DNA of 64,000 bases from Aquabacter sp040755535. Its GTDB lineage: Bacteria; Pseudomonadota; Alphaproteobacteria; Rhizobiales; Xanthobacteraceae. The stretch covers positions 1 to 64,000 of the forward strand of contig JBFMAV010000017.1 in assembly GCA_040755535.1 (NCBI GenBank), in the 5' to 3' direction. A program made the position numbers and the translations under genes. Below the pieces are notes generated by a model. That model worked only from the letters and a program-made list of their open reading frames with translations. It was not told where the DNA came from and searched no databases. Below, piece after piece: positions 36,660-45,888 of this stretch. The first letter of the stretch is position 1, and every line of letters starts with the position of its first letter.

Positions 36660-37802
36660 ATGCAACATGATCTCGAAGGCCTGTTCGTGGTTTCGGTCGA
36701 GCAGGCGGTGGCCGCGCCCTATGTTTCGGGCCGGCTCGCCGATGCGGGCGCGCGTGTCATCAAGGTGGAGCGGCCGGACGGCGATTTCGCGCGCAACTAT
36801 GATTCCCTGGTGCATGGCGAGAGCGCCTATTTCGTCTGGCTGAACCGGGGCAAGGAATCGGTCTGCCTCGATCTGAAGGAGCCGGCGGACGCGGCCCTGC
36901 TCGCCGCCATGCTGGAGCGGGCCGACGTCTTCATCCAGAATCTCGCGCCCGGCGTCATCGACCGGCTCGGCTTCGCTCCCGATGCCTTGCGGCGCCTCAA
37001 TCCGCGCCTCATCACCTGCTCCATTTCCGGCTATGGCGATGAAGGCCCCTATCGCGATCTCAAGGCCTATGACCTTCTGGTCCAGGCCGAGAGCGGGCTC
37101 TCCTCCATCACCGGCAACGAACAGGGGCTCGCGCGCGTCGGCGTCTCGGTCTGCGACATCGCCGCCGGCATGACCGCCTTCCAGGCGGTGCTCCAGGCGC
37201 TCATCGGCCGCGCGCGGACCGGCGAGGGGCGGCACATTTCCGTCTCCCTCTATCACGCGCTCTCGGACTGGATGAATGTGCCCTATCTCCAGTTCGCCTA
37301 TGGCGGAAAGGTGCCGGACCGCGCCGGGCTCAACCATCCCACCATCGCGCCCTATGGCGCTTATGATTGCGTGGATGGAAAGGCGGTTCTCTTCTCCATC
37401 CAGAACGAGCGCGAATGGGCAAATTTCTGCGCCGATGTGCTGGGCGATGCGGGCATCGCGGTCGATCCCCGCTTTGTCAGCAACACGGCGCGGGTGGCGC
37501 ACCGCGCCGAGCTCGACCAGCTCATCAATGGGGTCTTCGGCGCCCATGACCGCGACGCCATGGTGGCGCGGCTCGAACAGGCGCGCATCGCCTATGGCCG
37601 GGTGAGCACCATGGACGATGTGGCCCGCCACCCGCAGAACCGTTACGTGACGGTCGACACGCCGAGCGGGTCGGTGCAATGCCTCGCGCCCGGCGCTTTG
37701 GTGAACGCGACGCTGCCGAGTTTCGGCCCGGTGCCGGCGCTGGGGGCGCAGACGGACGCAGTGCGGGCAGAATTCGCCGGGCATCGCGCGCACACGGCCT
37801 GA
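36660..37802 (+). CDS. ripA: Family III (CaiB/BaiF) CoA-transferase, probable itaconate CoA-transferase
   Basis: 380 aa. Family hallmarks: YVSGRLADAGARVIKVERPD, YFVWLNRGKESVCLDLK, CSISGYGDEGPYRDLKAYD, the catalytic-Asp region GVSVCDIAAGM, and GEGRHISVSLYHALSDWM. It would transfer CoA from succinyl-CoA (or another donor) to itaconate, the first step before hydration and cleavage (Ict/RipA). ATG 36660 follows AGGGGA; the open frame continues upstream to 36303 without coding support. It is divergent from the hydratase/lyase arm. Confidence 0.8.
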   Translation: MQHDLEGLFVVSVEQAVAAPYVSGRLADAGARVIKVERPDGDFARNYDSLVHGESAYFVWLNRGKESVCLDLKEPADAALLAAMLERADVFIQNLAPGVIDRLGFAPDALRRLNPRLITCSISGYGDEGPYRDLKAYDLLVQAESGLSSITGNEQGLARVGVSVCDIAAGMTAFQAVLQALIGRARTGEGRHISVSLYHALSDWMNVPYLQFAYGGKVPDRAGLNHPTIAPYGAYDCVDGKAVLFSIQNEREWANFCADVLGDAGIAVDPRFVSNTARVAHRAELDQLINGVFGAHDRDAMVARLEQARIAYGRVSTMDDVARHPQNRYVTVDTPSGSVQCLAPGALVNATLPSFGPVPALGAQTDAVRAEFAGHRAHTA

Positions 37803-37816
37803 GACAGGAGGGCGCT

Positions 37817-38515
37817 ATGGGCGAGGATCATCGGCCGGAAGACACGCCCCTCGGCGTGCTGCGGCGCTGGCTGAGCCCGCTGGCCGGGCGCTCTGTGCTC
37901 GATATTGGATGTGGGGGCGGGGCACTCGCGCGGGAATTGGTGGCGGAGGGCGCGCAGGTCACGGGTGTCGATCCCGGCCTTGAGGCCCTCGCCACTGCCC
38001 GGGCCGCTGTCCCGCAGGCGCGGTTCGAGGCGGGGGGAGGCGAAGCCTTGCCGTTCGAGAGCGATTCGTTCGACGCGGCCATGTTCGTCAATTCGCTGCA
38101 TCATGTGCCGGTGCCGCTGATGGGTGCCGCGCTCACCGAGGCGCTGCGCGTCGCGCGTGGGCCGGTCATTGTGATCGAGCCCTTGGCCCAGGGTCCCTTC
38201 TTCGAGGCCATGCGGCCGGTGGAAGATGAGACCGAGATCCGCGCGGCGGCACTCGCGGCCCTTGAGACGGCGCAGCAGGACGGCACGCTGCGGGTGGTGG
38301 AGCGGTTCGCCTTCAACGATGTGCGGCGCTTCGCGGACGTGGACGCCTTCCTCGCCAAGGTGGTGGCGGTCGATCCTGCCCGCGCGCAAGCTGCGCGCGC
38401 CGCCGCGCGGCAGGTGGCGGACCTGATGGCGCGGTGGGGCACGCCGGAAGACGGGCAGGTCCGCCTCGTCCAGCCCCATGTCGCACTCAGCCTGGCGCGC
38501 GGGGCCAGCTTATAG
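37817..38515 (+). CDS. Class I SAM-dependent methyltransferase
   Basis: 232 aa. Motif I VLDIGCGGGALARELV (about 28-43), acidic loop VTGVDP and post-motif FVNSLHHVPVP. Strong ribosome site GGAGGG, 14 bp after the CoA-transferase stop, so it is co-transcribed. Methyltransferases are not part of the known itaconate pathway; methyl-esterification of an aconitate-like acid, as Tam does for trans-aconitate, is one possible role (speculative). Confidence 0.85.
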   Translation: MGEDHRPEDTPLGVLRRWLSPLAGRSVLDIGCGGGALARELVAEGAQVTGVDPGLEALATARAAVPQARFEAGGGEALPFESDSFDAAMFVNSLHHVPVPLMGAALTEALRVARGPVIVIEPLAQGPFFEAMRPVEDETEIRAAALAALETAQQDGTLRVVERFAFNDVRRFADVDAFLAKVVAVDPARAQAARAAARQVADLMARWGTPEDGQVRLVQPHVALSLARGASL

Positions 38516-38617
38516 GTTTTGCCCTCTCTGCCTTTGCGGGCGTATAGACGAAACCTCTAGTGCGTTGCCCTCGCTGCAGGCTGGGGGCGGCGGCTCGCGG
38601 GAGGGTGCGTCCGTTAC

Positions 38618-39595
38618 ATGGACTTGAGGCAGCTTCGCTATTTCGTGACCATCGTGGAGGAGGGGTCCTTCTCCAAGGCGGCCTATCGCCTGCGCGTGGC
38701 TCAGCCCGCGCTCAGCCAGCATGTGCGCAACATGGAGATCGATCTTGGCGTCGAACTCCTGTTCCGCAGCCCCCAGGGCGTGCGCGCCACCGAGGCGGGG
38801 GAGACCCTGGTGCGCCATGCCCGCCTGATGCTGGGCCAGATGGAAGTGGCGCGCGAGGCGGTGCGGCGCGGGCAGGTGGAGCCCGAGGGTGAAGTGCGCT
38901 TCGGCATGCCCGGCACGGTCAGCCAGATGCTGTGCGTGCCGCTGCTGAGCGAGGCGCGCCGGCGCTATCCCAAGATCAAGCTGCGCGTCGCGGAGGCCAT
39001 GAGCGGCTTCGTGCGCGACTGGCTGCGCGAGGGCAAGATCGACCTCGGCATCCTCTACCGCTCGGTCTCCGACCGCACCCTGGAGGCGCGCCACGTGCTG
39101 TCGGAGGATCTGTGCCTGCTCGGTCCCGCCGATCCCATGGACCAGCCCCACCCGGCGGAGGGGGCTGTCTCCTTTTCCGATGCGGCCAACCTCACCCTCA
39201 TCCTGCCGAGCCTCGGCCATGGCCTGCGCGACCTCATCGAGGAACGCGCGCTGGCGGAAAGCGCCTATCTCAATACGGTGATCGACATCGACACCTATGG
39301 CCAGATCAAGCTGCTGGTGGCCGGTGGGCTCGGCTATTCGATCTTGCCCGGGGCGGCGATCCGGCCCGAGGTGGAGCAGGGGCTGCTGCGCGAATGGCCC
39401 ATGGGCAAGCCGGTGCTCTCGCGCGACCTGTTCCTGGTGCGGCCGTCCTCGCGGCCGCTCTCCAATGCCGTCCAGGCGATCGAGAAGCTCGCGCACATCA
39501 TGCTGGTGCGCCTGGTGCGGGACGGGGTCTGGCCGGCGCGCCTCGCGCCGGGCCAAGAGAGCGACCCGGCGGAGTTGGATGCTGCAGTGCGATAG
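38618..39595 (+). CDS. LysR-family transcriptional regulator (RipR-like by context)
   Basis: 325 aa. N-terminal HTH GSFSKAAYRLRVAQPALSQH; co-inducer domain about 90-300 with GMPGTVSQMLCVPLL and LLVAGGLGYSILPGAAI. The Nac/Cbl-like LysR type often responds to small acids. It follows the itaconate-type plus arm (102-bp gap) and precedes the ABC transporter, so it may control both; in P. aeruginosa a LysR regulator borders the itaconate cluster. Confidence 0.88.
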   Translation: MDLRQLRYFVTIVEEGSFSKAAYRLRVAQPALSQHVRNMEIDLGVELLFRSPQGVRATEAGETLVRHARLMLGQMEVAREAVRRGQVEPEGEVRFGMPGTVSQMLCVPLLSEARRRYPKIKLRVAEAMSGFVRDWLREGKIDLGILYRSVSDRTLEARHVLSEDLCLLGPADPMDQPHPAEGAVSFSDAANLTLILPSLGHGLRDLIEERALAESAYLNTVIDIDTYGQIKLLVAGGLGYSILPGAAIRPEVEQGLLREWPMGKPVLSRDLFLVRPSSRPLSNAVQAIEKLAHIMLVRLVRDGVWPARLAPGQESDPAELDAAVR

Positions 39596-39691
39596 AATTT
39601 TTCGCTATGGCATCCAAGCTAAAATAGTCTTTTGAGATAGAGGGCCAGGAAACCAAGATGCTCCCATTCCCCACCGGGGAAGAAAGAATCG

Positions 39692-39705
39692 CGGTCGCGC
39701 GACCG
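39692..39705. promoter_or_regulatory. Perfect 14-bp palindrome before the ABC binding-protein gene
   Basis: CGGTCGCGCGACCG lies 17 bp upstream of the start at 39723, next to the ribosome site TTGGGAGGA. It could be an operator blocking translation-initiation-region transcription or an mRNA hairpin. Confidence 0.4.
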
Positions 39706-39722
39706 AATTGGGAGGAAATCCG

Positions 39723-41021
39723 ATGATGCTTCGTCGCTTGGCAGCGGCAGCGGGTCTGTCGCTGCTTGGACTGTTTCCAGCATTGGCGCAGGAAAAGCCT
39801 GCGGAACTGCGCATCGGAATCACGACTTACGCTTCGGGTGCGGCGTCAGTATTCGGTATACCTGCGCGCGATGCCGCCGAGATGTTCGCGTCCGAGATCA
39901 ATGCGCGCGGCGGCGTGCAGGGCGTGCCGGTGAAGCTCTACTTCGTGGACGAAGGCGCCGGCATCGAGACGCTGATGACCGAATATCGCCGCCTCGTTCA
40001 GGACCAGAAGGTGGACGTGATGTTCGCCTCCATCTCGTCCGGCGTATGCAACAAGATCGCCCCGCTCGCGGAGGATCTGAAGGTCGTCAACTTTATGTGG
40101 GATTGCGGCACCCAGCGCATCCTTGAGGACGACAAATACAATTACGTGTTCCGCACCCAGGCCAATGCGACGCCCGAAGTGATGGCGCCGCTTCTGTACC
40201 TGCTGAAGGTGAAGCCGGACTTCAAGACCATCGCGGTGGTCAACCAGGACTATGCCTGGGGCCGGGACAGCTGGGCCATCTTCTCGCAGGCGCTCAAGGT
40301 GCTGAAGCCCGACGTGAAGGTGGTGGCGGAGTTCTTCCCCAAGTTCGGCGCGGCGGATTTCTCCACCGAAGTTTCGCGCCTGCTCGCGCTGAAACCCGAC
40401 GTCATCCTCTCTACCTCCTGGGGCGGCGACCTCGATACCTTCGTGCGCCAGGCCAATCAGCGCGGTCTGTTCAAGTCCTCGCAATTCGTCCTGCCGCTGG
40501 CGGAATCCTCCCTGGAGCGGCTCGGTAACGATCTGCCCGAGGGCGTGATCGTGGGCGGACGCGGCGACCATTACTTCCTGCATCCCGAGCGCATCGGCGA
40601 CGCCAAGTTCCGCGCCTTCATGGACGCCTTCAAGAAGAAGACCGGCGCCTATCCCATCTATCCCGTCTTCCACATGGCGCAGGCCTTCTCCGCCCTCGAA
40701 GCGGTCTATGCCAAGGCGGTGGCGGCCAATGGCGGCAAGTGGCCGACCCATGATCAGGTGGCCAAGGCGATGCCGGGCCTGAAGTTCCAGGCGCTCGGCC
40801 GCCCCGTCGAGATCCGCACGGACGGCCAGGGCGTCGAGGACCAATTGGTCGGCACCACCATCCGCACCCCGAAATATAATTTCGACGTGCTGGACAACAT
40901 GATGATCTTCCCTGCGTCGCAGATCATGCCGCCGGTGGGCCAGAAGTCGGACGCCTGGATCGCCACGCTGAAGCCCGACATCCTCAACATCAAGGTCGAT
41001 ACCTTCAAGCACGCCGACTGA
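39723..41021 (+). CDS. ABC transporter substrate-binding protein (branched-chain amino acid/amide type)
   Basis: 432 aa. Signal peptide (ATG ATG start, cleavage near FPALAQ, residue 23). Type I periplasmic binding fold: LRIGITTYASGAASVFGIPA, EINARGGVQGVPVKL, FRTQANATPEVMA, TIAVVNQDYAWGRD, LKPDVILSTSWGGDLDTFVR. Ligands of this family include amino acids, urea, aromatic and dicarboxylic acids; here unknown. A hairpin after the stop probably stabilises its mRNA. Confidence 0.92.
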   Translation: MMLRRLAAAAGLSLLGLFPALAQEKPAELRIGITTYASGAASVFGIPARDAAEMFASEINARGGVQGVPVKLYFVDEGAGIETLMTEYRRLVQDQKVDVMFASISSGVCNKIAPLAEDLKVVNFMWDCGTQRILEDDKYNYVFRTQANATPEVMAPLLYLLKVKPDFKTIAVVNQDYAWGRDSWAIFSQALKVLKPDVKVVAEFFPKFGAADFSTEVSRLLALKPDVILSTSWGGDLDTFVRQANQRGLFKSSQFVLPLAESSLERLGNDLPEGVIVGGRGDHYFLHPERIGDAKFRAFMDAFKKKTGAYPIYPVFHMAQAFSALEAVYAKAVAANGGKWPTHDQVAKAMPGLKFQALGRPVEIRTDGQGVEDQLVGTTIRTPKYNFDVLDNMMIFPASQIMPPVGQKSDAWIATLKPDILNIKVDTFKHAD

Positions 41022-41043
41022 CGCTTCGACCTGCGGACTTATC

Positions 41044-41067
41044 GGGCGCGGCCTCCTCGCCGCGCCC
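41044..41067 (+). terminator. Hairpin between binding-protein and permease genes
   Basis: Perfect 8-bp arms GGGCGCGG / CCGCGCCC, 8-nt loop, 22 bp after the binding-protein stop. Such hairpins commonly allow higher expression of the binding protein than of the membrane parts. Confidence 0.6.
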
Positions 41068-41084
41068 GCTTCGGAAGGTACATC

Positions 41085-41990
41085 ATGTCCTTTGATACCA
41101 TCGTGCTGGCCGTCTGCGACGGCGTGGCCTATGCCTCCCTGGTCTTTCTCGTGGCCGTGGGACTGACGTTCATCTTCGGCGTGCTGGGCGTGCTGAACAT
41201 CGCCCACGGCAGCTTCTATGCGCTGGGCGCCTATAGCGCGGTGAGCGCCGGCATCTGGCTCACCAAGGCGGGCTTCAATCCCTGGCTCACCTTCCCGGCC
41301 CTGTTCGTGGCGGCCATCGTGATCGGCGCGGTGCTCGGCGGGCTCATGGAAAAGCTGCTGCTCCAGCGCATCTATGACAAGGAGCAGGTGCTCCAGATCC
41401 TGGTCACCTTCGCCATCTTCATGATCCTGGAGAATGTGCAGCGCCTGATCTGGGGCGTGCAGCCTTACTTCATGTCCGAGCCGCTGCAATTGCTCGGCAA
41501 CGTGTCCCTGTTCGGCATCAGCTACACCGCCTATCAGACGCTGTTCCTCCCCGCGCTGGCGGTGATCGTGCTGCTCGGCCTGCGCTACTTCCTGCGCCAC
41601 ACGGCGGCGGGCGCGCAGATTCTGGCCGTCACCGAGGACCGGGAGGCCGCGAGCGCCATCGGCATCGATGCCCAGAAGGTCTATTTCGTCACCTTCATCG
41701 CCGGCGCGACGCTGGCGGCGCTGGGCGGCGCGCTCGCCGCGCCCACCACCTCGATCATGCCCGGCATGGGCGCGGAAATGATCGTCCTGTCCTTCGCCGT
41801 CGCGGCCACCGCCGGGCTCGGCCAGATCGAGGGCGCCGCCGTGGCCGCGCTGATGATCGGGCTCGGCCGTTCGCTCGCGGTCTATCTTGCTCCCGAATTC
41901 GAGGTTCTCGTGCCCTATATCCTCATGGTCGGGGTGCTGATCTTCCGTCCGAGCGGCCTGTTCGGCGCGCCCCAGCTGCGGAAGATCTGA
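41085..41990 (+). CDS. ABC transporter permease, LivH type
   Basis: 301 aa, about eight membrane segments. Family features: VGLTFIFGVLGVLNIAHGSF, GAYSAVSAGIW, AVTEDREAASAIGIDAQKVY (ATPase-contact EAA-like loop) and RPSGLFG at the C-terminus. One of two membrane subunits with the gene 2 bp downstream. Confidence 0.92.
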   Translation: MSFDTIVLAVCDGVAYASLVFLVAVGLTFIFGVLGVLNIAHGSFYALGAYSAVSAGIWLTKAGFNPWLTFPALFVAAIVIGAVLGGLMEKLLLQRIYDKEQVLQILVTFAIFMILENVQRLIWGVQPYFMSEPLQLLGNVSLFGISYTAYQTLFLPALAVIVLLGLRYFLRHTAAGAQILAVTEDREAASAIGIDAQKVYFVTFIAGATLAALGGALAAPTTSIMPGMGAEMIVLSFAVAATAGLGQIEGAAVAALMIGLGRSLAVYLAPEFEVLVPYILMVGVLIFRPSGLFGAPQLRKI

Positions 41991-41992
41991 TC

Positions 41993-42967
41993 ATGGCCCT
42001 GCGCGCAATCCTTCTCGCGGTGCTCATCGCCGCGCTGGCGGCGGTGCCGTTCTTCGCGGCCTCCTCGCTCACCTTCCTCGCCATCGTGTTTGCAAAGAGC
42101 GTCGCCGTGCTGGGCCTCCTGCTCCTGCTCCAGGCGGGGCAGGTCTCGTTCGGCCACGGCATGTTCTTCGCCACCGGCGCCTATATGGTCGCCTTTCTCG
42201 GGCGCAGCCTCGGGGGTGGGGATCTGGCGCTGCTGATCCTCGCGGGTGCCATCTCCTCTGCCGTGCTCGGCCTCGCGGTCGGCCTGTTCGTGGTGCGCTA
42301 CCGCTACATCTTCTTTGGCATGCTGAACCTTGCCTTCTCCATGGTGCTCTACGCCATCCTGGAAAAGTTCTTCCACCTCACCGGCGGCTCGGACGGGCTG
42401 CGCATCCGCCGGCCCACGGCATTCGGCATCGCGTTTGACCGTGCCCAGTTCGATCTGGTCCTTTATTACACGACCTTCGCGCTGGCCTTCCTGGCCGCTT
42501 ATCTGGTGTGGCGCTATCTGCGCAGCCCGCTCGGCCAGGCGCTCAAAGCCATCAAGACCAACGAGACGCGGCTGGAATATATCGGCCTGTCCGCTCGCTT
42601 CGTGATGCTGGTGGGCTATGTCATCTCCGCCGTGCTGTGCGGCATTGGCGGGGCGTGCCTCGGCATCATCCAGGGCATCGCGACGCCGGAATATTCCTAT
42701 TGGACGCGCTCGGCGGAGTTCGTGTTCATCGCCATCCTCGGCGGCGCCGGCCATGTGGCGGGGGCGCTCACGGGCACCTTCGTCTATGAGGCGGTGCGCA
42801 CCTATGCGGCGGCCTTCGTGGCGGACAGCTGGCAAATGATCCTCGGCTTCGTCCTGCTGGTCATTATCCTCAAGGCCCCGGCCGGCATCGTCGGCCTGGT
42901 GGAAAGCCTGGCCAGCCGGCGGCGCAAGGCCGAGGCTGGCTCTCTCTCCGCGGAGGGCGCGCGATGA
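41993..42967 (+). CDS. ABC transporter permease, LivM type
   Basis: 324 aa, about ten membrane segments. Family features: GQVSFGHGMFFATGAYMVAF, GLFVVRYRYIFFGMLNLAFS, GQALKAIKTNETRLEYIGLS and GGAGHVAGALTGTFVYEAV. Overlaps the ATPase gene by 4 bp (ATGA). Confidence 0.92.
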   Translation: MALRAILLAVLIAALAAVPFFAASSLTFLAIVFAKSVAVLGLLLLLQAGQVSFGHGMFFATGAYMVAFLGRSLGGGDLALLILAGAISSAVLGLAVGLFVVRYRYIFFGMLNLAFSMVLYAILEKFFHLTGGSDGLRIRRPTAFGIAFDRAQFDLVLYYTTFALAFLAAYLVWRYLRSPLGQALKAIKTNETRLEYIGLSARFVMLVGYVISAVLCGIGGACLGIIQGIATPEYSYWTRSAEFVFIAILGGAGHVAGALTGTFVYEAVRTYAAAFVADSWQMILGFVLLVIILKAPAGIVGLVESLASRRRKAEAGSLSAEGAR

Positions 42968-43719
42968 GCACGGTCAGCCATCCCATCCTGCTGGAGGCCC
43001 GGGGCCTGGAAATCCGCTTCGGCGGCGTGGTCGCCGCCAATGGCATCGACCTTGATGTGCGCGGCGGGGAAAACCTCGCCATCATCGGGCCGAACGGCGC
43101 GGGCAAGACCACCTTCCTCAACATCTGCACCGGCTATCTGCGGCCCAAGGCGGGCACGGTGCGGTTCGAGGGCAAGGAGATCACCGCACAGCCGCCGCGC
43201 GACATCACGCGGCTCGGCATCGCCCGGGCGTTCCAGATCCCGCAGCTCTTCTCCGACCATACGGTGCTGGAGAACATGCTGCTGGCCGCCGCCTCGCGCC
43301 AGCGCCGCTTCAACCTGCTCCAGCCGCTCGGCCGCATCGCCGAGCGCGACGAGATGATCGATCTGCTCGATCTGGTGGGCTGCGCCGGGCACCGGGACAA
43401 GCGGGCGGGCGACCTGCCCGAGGGCCACCGCAAGCTGGTGGACATCGCGGTCGCCCTCGCCTTGAAGCCCAAGCTTCTTCTGATGGACGAGCCCACCTCG
43501 GGCGTCGCCAGCGCGGACAAGTTCGAGGTCATGGAAATCCTCGTCTCCGCCCTCGCCAAGGCCAAGGTGGCCTCGGTGTTCGTCGAGCACGACATGGACA
43601 TGGTCCAGCGCTATGCCGGCCGCGTGGCGGTGTGGAGCGCGGGCAAGATCCAGCGGCTCGGTCCCCCGTCCGAGGTGCTGGAAGACCCCGAGGTCATCCG
43701 CACCGTGATCGGAGTGTGA
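42964..43719 (+). CDS. ABC transporter ATPase, LivG type
   Basis: 251 aa. Walker A GPNGAGKTTF, Q-loop region AFQIPQLFSDHTVLENML, signature-like LPEGHRKLVDIAVAL (the usual LSGGQ is degenerate, LPEGH), Walker B LLLMDEPTSGVASADK and H-loop SVFVEHDMDMVQRY. The weak signature motif is seen in some members of this subfamily. Confidence 0.92.
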   Translation: MSTVSHPILLEARGLEIRFGGVVAANGIDLDVRGGENLAIIGPNGAGKTTFLNICTGYLRPKAGTVRFEGKEITAQPPRDITRLGIARAFQIPQLFSDHTVLENMLLAAASRQRRFNLLQPLGRIAERDEMIDLLDLVGCAGHRDKRAGDLPEGHRKLVDIAVALALKPKLLLMDEPTSGVASADKFEVMEILVSALAKAKVASVFVEHDMDMVQRYAGRVAVWSAGKIQRLGPPSEVLEDPEVIRTVIGV

Positions 43720-43721
43720 AC

Positions 43722-44399
43722 ATGCTCATCCTCGATCACGTCACCGTCTCTTTCGGCACCGTGCCGGTGCTGCGCGGCGTGTCCTTCGCGCTGAAGGAGG
43801 GCGAGGCGGTGGCCTTCGTCGGCCGCAACGGCGCCGGAAAGACCACGACGCTGCGCACCATCATGGGCTTCACCCGCAATGGCGGGCGCATCACCTTCGA
43901 CGGGCATGACCTTGCCGGCGTCGCCGCCCATCTGCGGCCGGGGCTCGGCATCGGCTATGCCCCGGAGGATCGCCGCCTGTTTTCCCGCTTCGGCGTGGAG
44001 GAGAACATCCTCCTGCCCGCCCAGGTGGCGAAGCTCTCGGCTGCGGAGACCCAGCGGCGCCTCGATCGCGTCTATGACATCCTTCCCGAACTGAAGGAGA
44101 TGGCGAAGCGCCCGGCCGGCTCCGTCTCCGGCGGGCAGGGCAAGATGGTGGCGCTTGGGCGGGCCTTGATGCTCGCCACCCGCCTCGTTCTCCTCGACGA
44201 GCCGTTCCAGGGCCTCGCCCCGGTGCTCGCCAACCGCTACGCCGAGGCGCTGCGGCGCCTGCGCGACACCGACCCGAGCCTCGCGCTCATCATCACGGAA
44301 TCGAACCCCCACCTCCTGCGCAGCTTCGCCGAGCGGACCATCACCATCGAGCGTGGCGAGATCGCCCAGGACGTGCGCAACGAAGGATTGGCCGCATGA
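43722..44399 (+). CDS. ABC transporter ATPase, LivF type
   Basis: 225 aa. Walker A GRNGAGKTTTLRTIMG, GIGYAPEDRRLFSRFGVEEN, signature SVSGGQGKMVALGRAL, Walker B RLVLLDEPFQGLAP. Final part of the five-gene importer. It overlaps the aldehyde dehydrogenase gene by 4 bp (ATGA), tying transport to catabolism. Confidence 0.92.
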   Translation: MLILDHVTVSFGTVPVLRGVSFALKEGEAVAFVGRNGAGKTTTLRTIMGFTRNGGRITFDGHDLAGVAAHLRPGLGIGYAPEDRRLFSRFGVEENILLPAQVAKLSAAETQRRLDRVYDILPELKEMAKRPAGSVSGGQGKMVALGRALMLATRLVLLDEPFQGLAPVLANRYAEALRRLRDTDPSLALIITESNPHLLRSFAERTITIERGEIAQDVRNEGLAA

Positions 44400-45874
44400 A
44401 CCAGCACGCTCCGCACCCGCACGCTCCCATCGCCCCCGCCAAGGGCGTCTTCATCAACAATGCCTGGCGCCCCGCCGCCTCGGGCCGGGTGCTGGATGTC
44501 TACGCCCCCGCCGAGGGCCGCGTGTTCGCGCAGATCGCCGCCGGCACCGCCGCTGACGTGGATGCCGCCGTCAAAGCCGCGCGCCACGCGGCGGAGGACG
44601 GGGCCTGGAGCCGCCTGTCCGCGACCGAGCGCGGCCGCATCCTCTCCAAGTTCGCGCAGATCATCGCCGACCATGCGGAGGAGTTGGCCCAGCTCGAAGC
44701 CCGCGACACCGGCAAGCCGCTGAAGCAGGCCCGCGCCGACATGGTGGCGACTGCCCGCTATTTCGAATTCTATGGCGGCGCGGCCGACAAGCTGCACGGC
44801 GAGACCATCCCGTTCCTCAACGGCTATTTCGTGCCCACCGAGCGCGTGCCCCATGGCGTGACCGCGCACATCATTCCTTGGAACTATCCCGCCCAGATGT
44901 TCGGCCGCACCATCGGCCCGGCGCTGGCGGTGGGCAATGCCACGGTGGTGAAGCCGGCCGAGGATGCCTGCCTCACGCCCCTGCGGCTGGCGGAACTCGC
45001 TGTCGAGGCGGGCTTTCCCGAAGGCGCCATCAATATCGTGCCGGGCCTCGGCGAGGAGGCGGGCGCGGCCCTCTCCGGCCATCCCGACATCGATTTCATC
45101 GCCTTCACCGGCTCGCCGGAAGTGGGCACGCTGATCCAGATGGCGGCGGCCCGCAACCATATCGGCTGCACGCTGGAACTGGGCGGCAAGTCCCCCCACG
45201 TGGTGTTCGCGGACGCGGACCTCGACGCTGCCATTCCCGTAATCGCCAATACGGTGGTGCAGAATGCCGGCCAGACCTGCTCGGCGGGCTCGCGCCTGCT
45301 GGTGGAGCGCAGCGTCTATGACGAGGTGGTGGCCCGCCTCAATGCCAAGTTCGCGACGCTCCGTGCCGGTTCCCCGGAGATGGACCTGGACCTTGGCCCG
45401 GTTATCAATGCCAAGCAGAAGGAGCGCGTGGAAAGCTTCTTCGCCAAGGCGGCGCAGGATGGCGTCGGCGTGGTGGCGGAAGGCGCGGTGGCCGAGGGCG
45501 TGCCGGACGGCGGCTTCTATGTGACGCCGCGCGTGTTCGGTCCCGTGCCGCGCGACCATATCCTCGCCACCCAGGAAGTGTTTGGCCCGGTCCTCTCCGT
45601 TCTGCCGTTCGACGATGAGGCGGACGCGATCCGCATCGCCAACGGCACCGAGTTCGGTCTCATGGCGGGCATCTGGTCCACCAACACCTCGCGCGCCATA
45701 CGCGTCGCCCGCAAGGTCAAGGCCGGCCAGGTTTACGTGAACGCCTATGGCGCGGGCGGGGGCATCGAGCTGCCGTTCGGCGGCATGAAGAAGTCCGGCC
45801 ACGGCCGCGAGAAGGGGTTCGAGGCGCTGTACGAGTTCTCGACCCTCAAGACCATGATCATCAAGCACGATTGA
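44396..45874 (+). CDS. NAD(P)-dependent aldehyde dehydrogenase
   Basis: 492 aa. Catalytic residues visible: Asn in IIPWNYP, general-base Glu in LELGGKSPH and nucleophile Cys in NAGQTCSAGSRL; cofactor loop FTGSPEVG; C-terminal PFGGMKKSGHGREKG. It oxidises an aldehyde to a carboxylic acid. The aldehyde is unknown; the neighbouring SDR could supply it from an alcohol. Translationally coupled to the transporter ATPase. Confidence 0.92.
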   Translation: MNQHAPHPHAPIAPAKGVFINNAWRPAASGRVLDVYAPAEGRVFAQIAAGTAADVDAAVKAARHAAEDGAWSRLSATERGRILSKFAQIIADHAEELAQLEARDTGKPLKQARADMVATARYFEFYGGAADKLHGETIPFLNGYFVPTERVPHGVTAHIIPWNYPAQMFGRTIGPALAVGNATVVKPAEDACLTPLRLAELAVEAGFPEGAINIVPGLGEEAGAALSGHPDIDFIAFTGSPEVGTLIQMAAARNHIGCTLELGGKSPHVVFADADLDAAIPVIANTVVQNAGQTCSAGSRLLVERSVYDEVVARLNAKFATLRAGSPEMDLDLGPVINAKQKERVESFFAKAAQDGVGVVAEGAVAEGVPDGGFYVTPRVFGPVPRDHILATQEVFGPVLSVLPFDDEADAIRIANGTEFGLMAGIWSTNTSRAIRVARKVKAGQVYVNAYGAGGGIELPFGGMKKSGHGREKGFEALYEFSTLKTMIIKHD

Positions 45875-45888
45875 GGAAACGGTCCCCC

